From Anaerolineae bacterium (GTDB taxonomy: Bacteria > Chloroflexota > Anaerolineae > Promineifilales > Promineifilaceae): a DNA stretch of 64,000 nt. The position numbers and the translations under genes were made by a program. Numbering within the stretch: the stretch's first letter is position 1; every line of letters starts with the position of its first letter. The stretch is from assembly GCA_028277515.1 (NCBI GenBank), contig JANQGC010000045.1, forward strand, positions 1 to 64,000. The letters are read 5' to 3'. Under the pieces are notes generated by a model, which saw only the letters and a list, made by a program, of their open reading frames with translations, was not told the DNA's origin and ran no database searches. Below, piece by piece: positions 61,987 through 64,000 of the stretch.

Positions 61987-64000
61987 CTAGGCTTCTTCTA
62001 CAGAGAACCAACCCAAACTTATCCGGCCGCGTGATTGATCCACTTTCAAAAGCTGCACTTTGAGAATATCTCCTACATTTAAGATATTGCCGCGAGGAAT
62101 TTGGCTCCGATGCAGCAGACCATCTTGTTTTACCCCAATGTCAATGAAAGCGCCAAAGTCGACGACATTACGCACTGTCCCAGTAAGCACCATATCCGGC
62201 TTTAAATCATCCATGGTCAAGACGTCACTGCGTAGCATAGGCGGCCGCAAATCGGATCGAGGGTCTCGCCCAGGGCGGACAAGTTGTTCAAATATATCAT
62301 CCAATGTTGGCAAACCCGTCCCCAATTCCCTGGCTAACTGCTCGGAAGGCGTCATTTTTGATAACGCCGACTCGCGGGCAGAGAGTAAGTCGTCCAAGCT
62401 TATGCCGGCACGCTGTAAGACTGATTCGGCAATATCATAACTCTCCGGGTGGATAGCACTGGCGTCCAACGGGTTATCTCCATCCGCGATGCGTAGAAAT
62501 CCGGCCGATTGTTGAAAAGCTTTGGTTCCCAGGCCATTGACGTTCATAAATTCAGTCCGGGTTTGAAAACGGCCGTTTTTATCCCTATAGGCCACCATCC
62601 GCTCAGCGAGTTTAGGCCCGATCCCCGAAACATAAGTCAGCAAAGCCGGTGATGCCGTGTTGACATCAACACCTACCTGGTTGACCACACTCTCAACGAC
62701 ACCTTCCAATGCTTCCGATAGCTGTTTCTGATCGACATCATGCTGGTATAACCCAACACCAATGGATTTAGGATCGATTTTCACTAATTCTGCCAGGGGG
62801 TCGAGGACGCGACGGCCGATAGACACCGCGCCACGCAAACTAACATCCAGATCGGGCAGTTCTTTTCGGGCTAATGGACTGGCGCTGTAAACGCTGGCTC
62901 CGGCTTCATTAACGATCAAATAACGCACAGAATCTAACTTTCTGGTCAGCTCGGCCGCCAATTTTTCTGTTTCACGCGAAGCCGTGCCATTGCCGATAGC
63001 GATCAAATTGACCCCGTGCCGGCGAACAAGTAAGGATAATGTCTTAAGCGCCTCATTCCACTGCTTCTTTGGTTGGTGAGGGTAAATGGTGGTCGTCTCC
63101 ATTAATTTCCCAGTTGCATCAATAACCGCAACTTTACAGCCTGTTAGATAAGCAGGATCAATAGCCAACACAGTCATCCCCTTCAGCGGGGGTTGGTTTA
63201 ACAATCCACGCATGTTTTTGGCAAAAACTTTAATCGCATGGCGTTCCGCGCGCTCGGTTACTGTTCGGCGAACATCCCGGCTAATGGCCGGCAGAAGCAA
63301 TCTTTGCGCTGCATCCTCAATAGCTTGCTGCAACTGTTGGTTAAAAGGTGAGCGGCGATCTGGACGATAGTGTGATCGAATGGGCAGCAGCCAATCCGGT
63401 TGGTTGATTTCAACCTTGACGCGCAAAATTTTTTCTGCCTCACCCCTGTTAATCGCCAGAACCTGGTGCGGCCGCAAACGATTAACCGGGCATTCATAAT
63501 CATAATACAGCTTGTAGACTTGCTTATTGTCGGCCGCTTTTTTTATCTTTTTACAAGAAACCATGCCATGTTTGAGGGCTTTTTTGCGAATCACACGCCG
63601 GATTTCAGCATGATTACTGATCGTTTCCGCAACAATATATCTTGCCCCTTCAAATGCCTGGTCAATTGAAGGTACGGCGTCATTGAGAAAAGGGCGAGCA
63701 GCTTCAGAAAGGGAACCAGGTTCGAGACGCTGCTCTAATACCAGGTCTGCTAATGGCTGAAGACCCTGTTCAATTGCCGTATACGCTTTTGTTTTTCGTT
63801 TTGGTTTATAGGGTACATAAAGATCTTCCAGGGCAGTAAGTGTATGCACATTGCGCAGTTGATGGTGGAGATCATCTGTTAACTTACCCTGTTCATTAAT
63901 GCTGTTGATGATCGCATCACGTCGCTCGTCTAACGCTCGGAAGCGCTTTATTCGATCTTTGATCTCTCGGATTTGCTCCTCATCAAGGCTACCGGTCATT
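61987..64000 (-). CDS. tex: Tex family transcription accessory protein, 5' truncated
   Basis: RNA-binding protein with roles in transcription and rRNA processing. The window holds at least 670 residues; the frame runs off the right edge. Homologues have about 50 residues before the TGSLDEEQ segment, so the ATG at 63999 is internal. Order: helical N-domain, YqgF-like core (MTVLAIDPAYLTGCKVAVID beginning at about residue 275, seen as VLAIDPAY), HhH motifs (VSGIGPKLAERMV and VNGLGTKAF) and a C-terminal S1 domain (GTVRNVVDFGAFIDIGV). Followed by two unknown membrane protein genes. Confidence 0.95.
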   Translation of the reverse strand, partial: MTGSLDEEQIREIKDRIKRFRALDERRDAIINSINEQGKLTDDLHHQLRNVHTLTALEDLYVPYKPKRKTKAYTAIEQGLQPLADLVLEQRLEPGSLSEAARPFLNDAVPSIDQAFEGARYIVAETISNHAEIRRVIRKKALKHGMVSCKKIKKAADNKQVYKLYYDYECPVNRLRPHQVLAINRGEAEKILRVKVEINQPDWLLPIRSHYRPDRRSPFNQQLQQAIEDAAQRLLLPAISRDVRRTVTERAERHAIKVFAKNMRGLLNQPPLKGMTVLAIDPAYLTGCKVAVIDATGKLMETTTIYPHQPKKQWNEALKTLSLLVRRHGVNLIAIGNGTASRETEKLAAELTRKLDSVRYLIVNEAGASVYSASPLARKELPDLDVSLRGAVSIGRRVLDPLAELVKIDPKSIGVGLYQHDVDQKQLSEALEGVVESVVNQVGVDVNTASPALLTYVSGIGPKLAERMVAYRDKNGRFQTRTEFMNVNGLGTKAFQQSAGFLRIADGDNPLDASAIHPESYDIAESVLQRAGISLDDLLSARESALSKMTPSEQLARELGTGLPTLDDIFEQLVRPGRDPRSDLRPPMLRSDVLTMDDLKPDMVLTGTVRNVVDFGAFIDIGVKQDGLLHRSQIPRGNILNVGDILKVQLLKVDQSRGRISLGWFSVEEA

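Overview
The window looks like a chromosomal segment of a Chloroflexota bacterium (Anaerolineae/Ardenticatenia-like), with base composition in the mid-to-high forties percent GC. This placement is inference. It rests on an isopentenyl phosphate kinase, a ba3-type oxidase with its small subunit, a DUF2723 membrane protein, surface lipoproteins with Thr/Pro/Ser-rich linkers, and B12-capture proteins anchored by a single membrane span. There are no phage genes, insertion sequences or CRISPR arrays. One tRNA (Asn) is present.

Layout. 1-11.6 kb: tail of an oxidoreductase, ilvD, a lipoprotein penicillin-binding-like hydrolase, a YprB-type nuclease, then two related P-loop ATPases (one fused to a winged helix, one fused to a large extracytoplasmic beta-propeller receptor) and sixA. 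11.6-22 kb: clpP, eno, an orphan sensor kinase, cysteine desulfurase, mnmA, small membrane proteins, a YtxH protein and a RelA/SpoT homologue whose hydrolase motifs are degenerate. 22-25.8 kb: a cobalamin-riboswitch-controlled operon whose two main products together resemble a split eukaryotic transcobalamin/intrinsic factor. 25.8-28.7 kb: an ABC exporter. 29-36.6 kb: gpmI, tRNA-Asn, a DUF2723 protein, scpB, an RsuA/RluB-type pseudouridine synthase, cmk and a DUF512 radical-SAM protein.

36.6-51.3 kb is the bioenergetic core, all on the minus strand. An hdrCBA-mvhDGA operon with maturation protease and a stand-alone cyclic-nucleotide-binding protein lies downstream of an oxidase cluster. That cluster holds two SCO-like copper chaperones, the 41-aa ba3 subunit (too short for ordinary ORF calling), CoxB, CoxA, a cytochrome c lipoprotein and an unusual cytochrome b-ferredoxin-MvhD fusion. 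A pair of 15-bp palindromes (AAGTGACNGTCACTT) precedes the oxidase operon, and an equivalent pair with nearly the same spacing precedes the ABC exporter permeases, suggesting one shared repressor. 51.5-64 kb: isopentenyl phosphate kinase, an alpha/beta-hydrolase-LOG fusion, an S58 peptidase, an M23 peptidase, a subtilisin-like protease, two unknown membrane proteins and a 5'-truncated tex.

The intergenic DNA carries at least two dispersed palindromic repeat families, each with two copies here. The palindrome CGGCCG is strikingly frequent across genes on both strands. The strongest candidates for new biology are the B12-regulated capture operon, the paired ATPase signalling module, the cytochrome b-ferredoxin-MvhD fusion beside Hdr-Mvh and an aerobic oxidase, and the shared paired operators.
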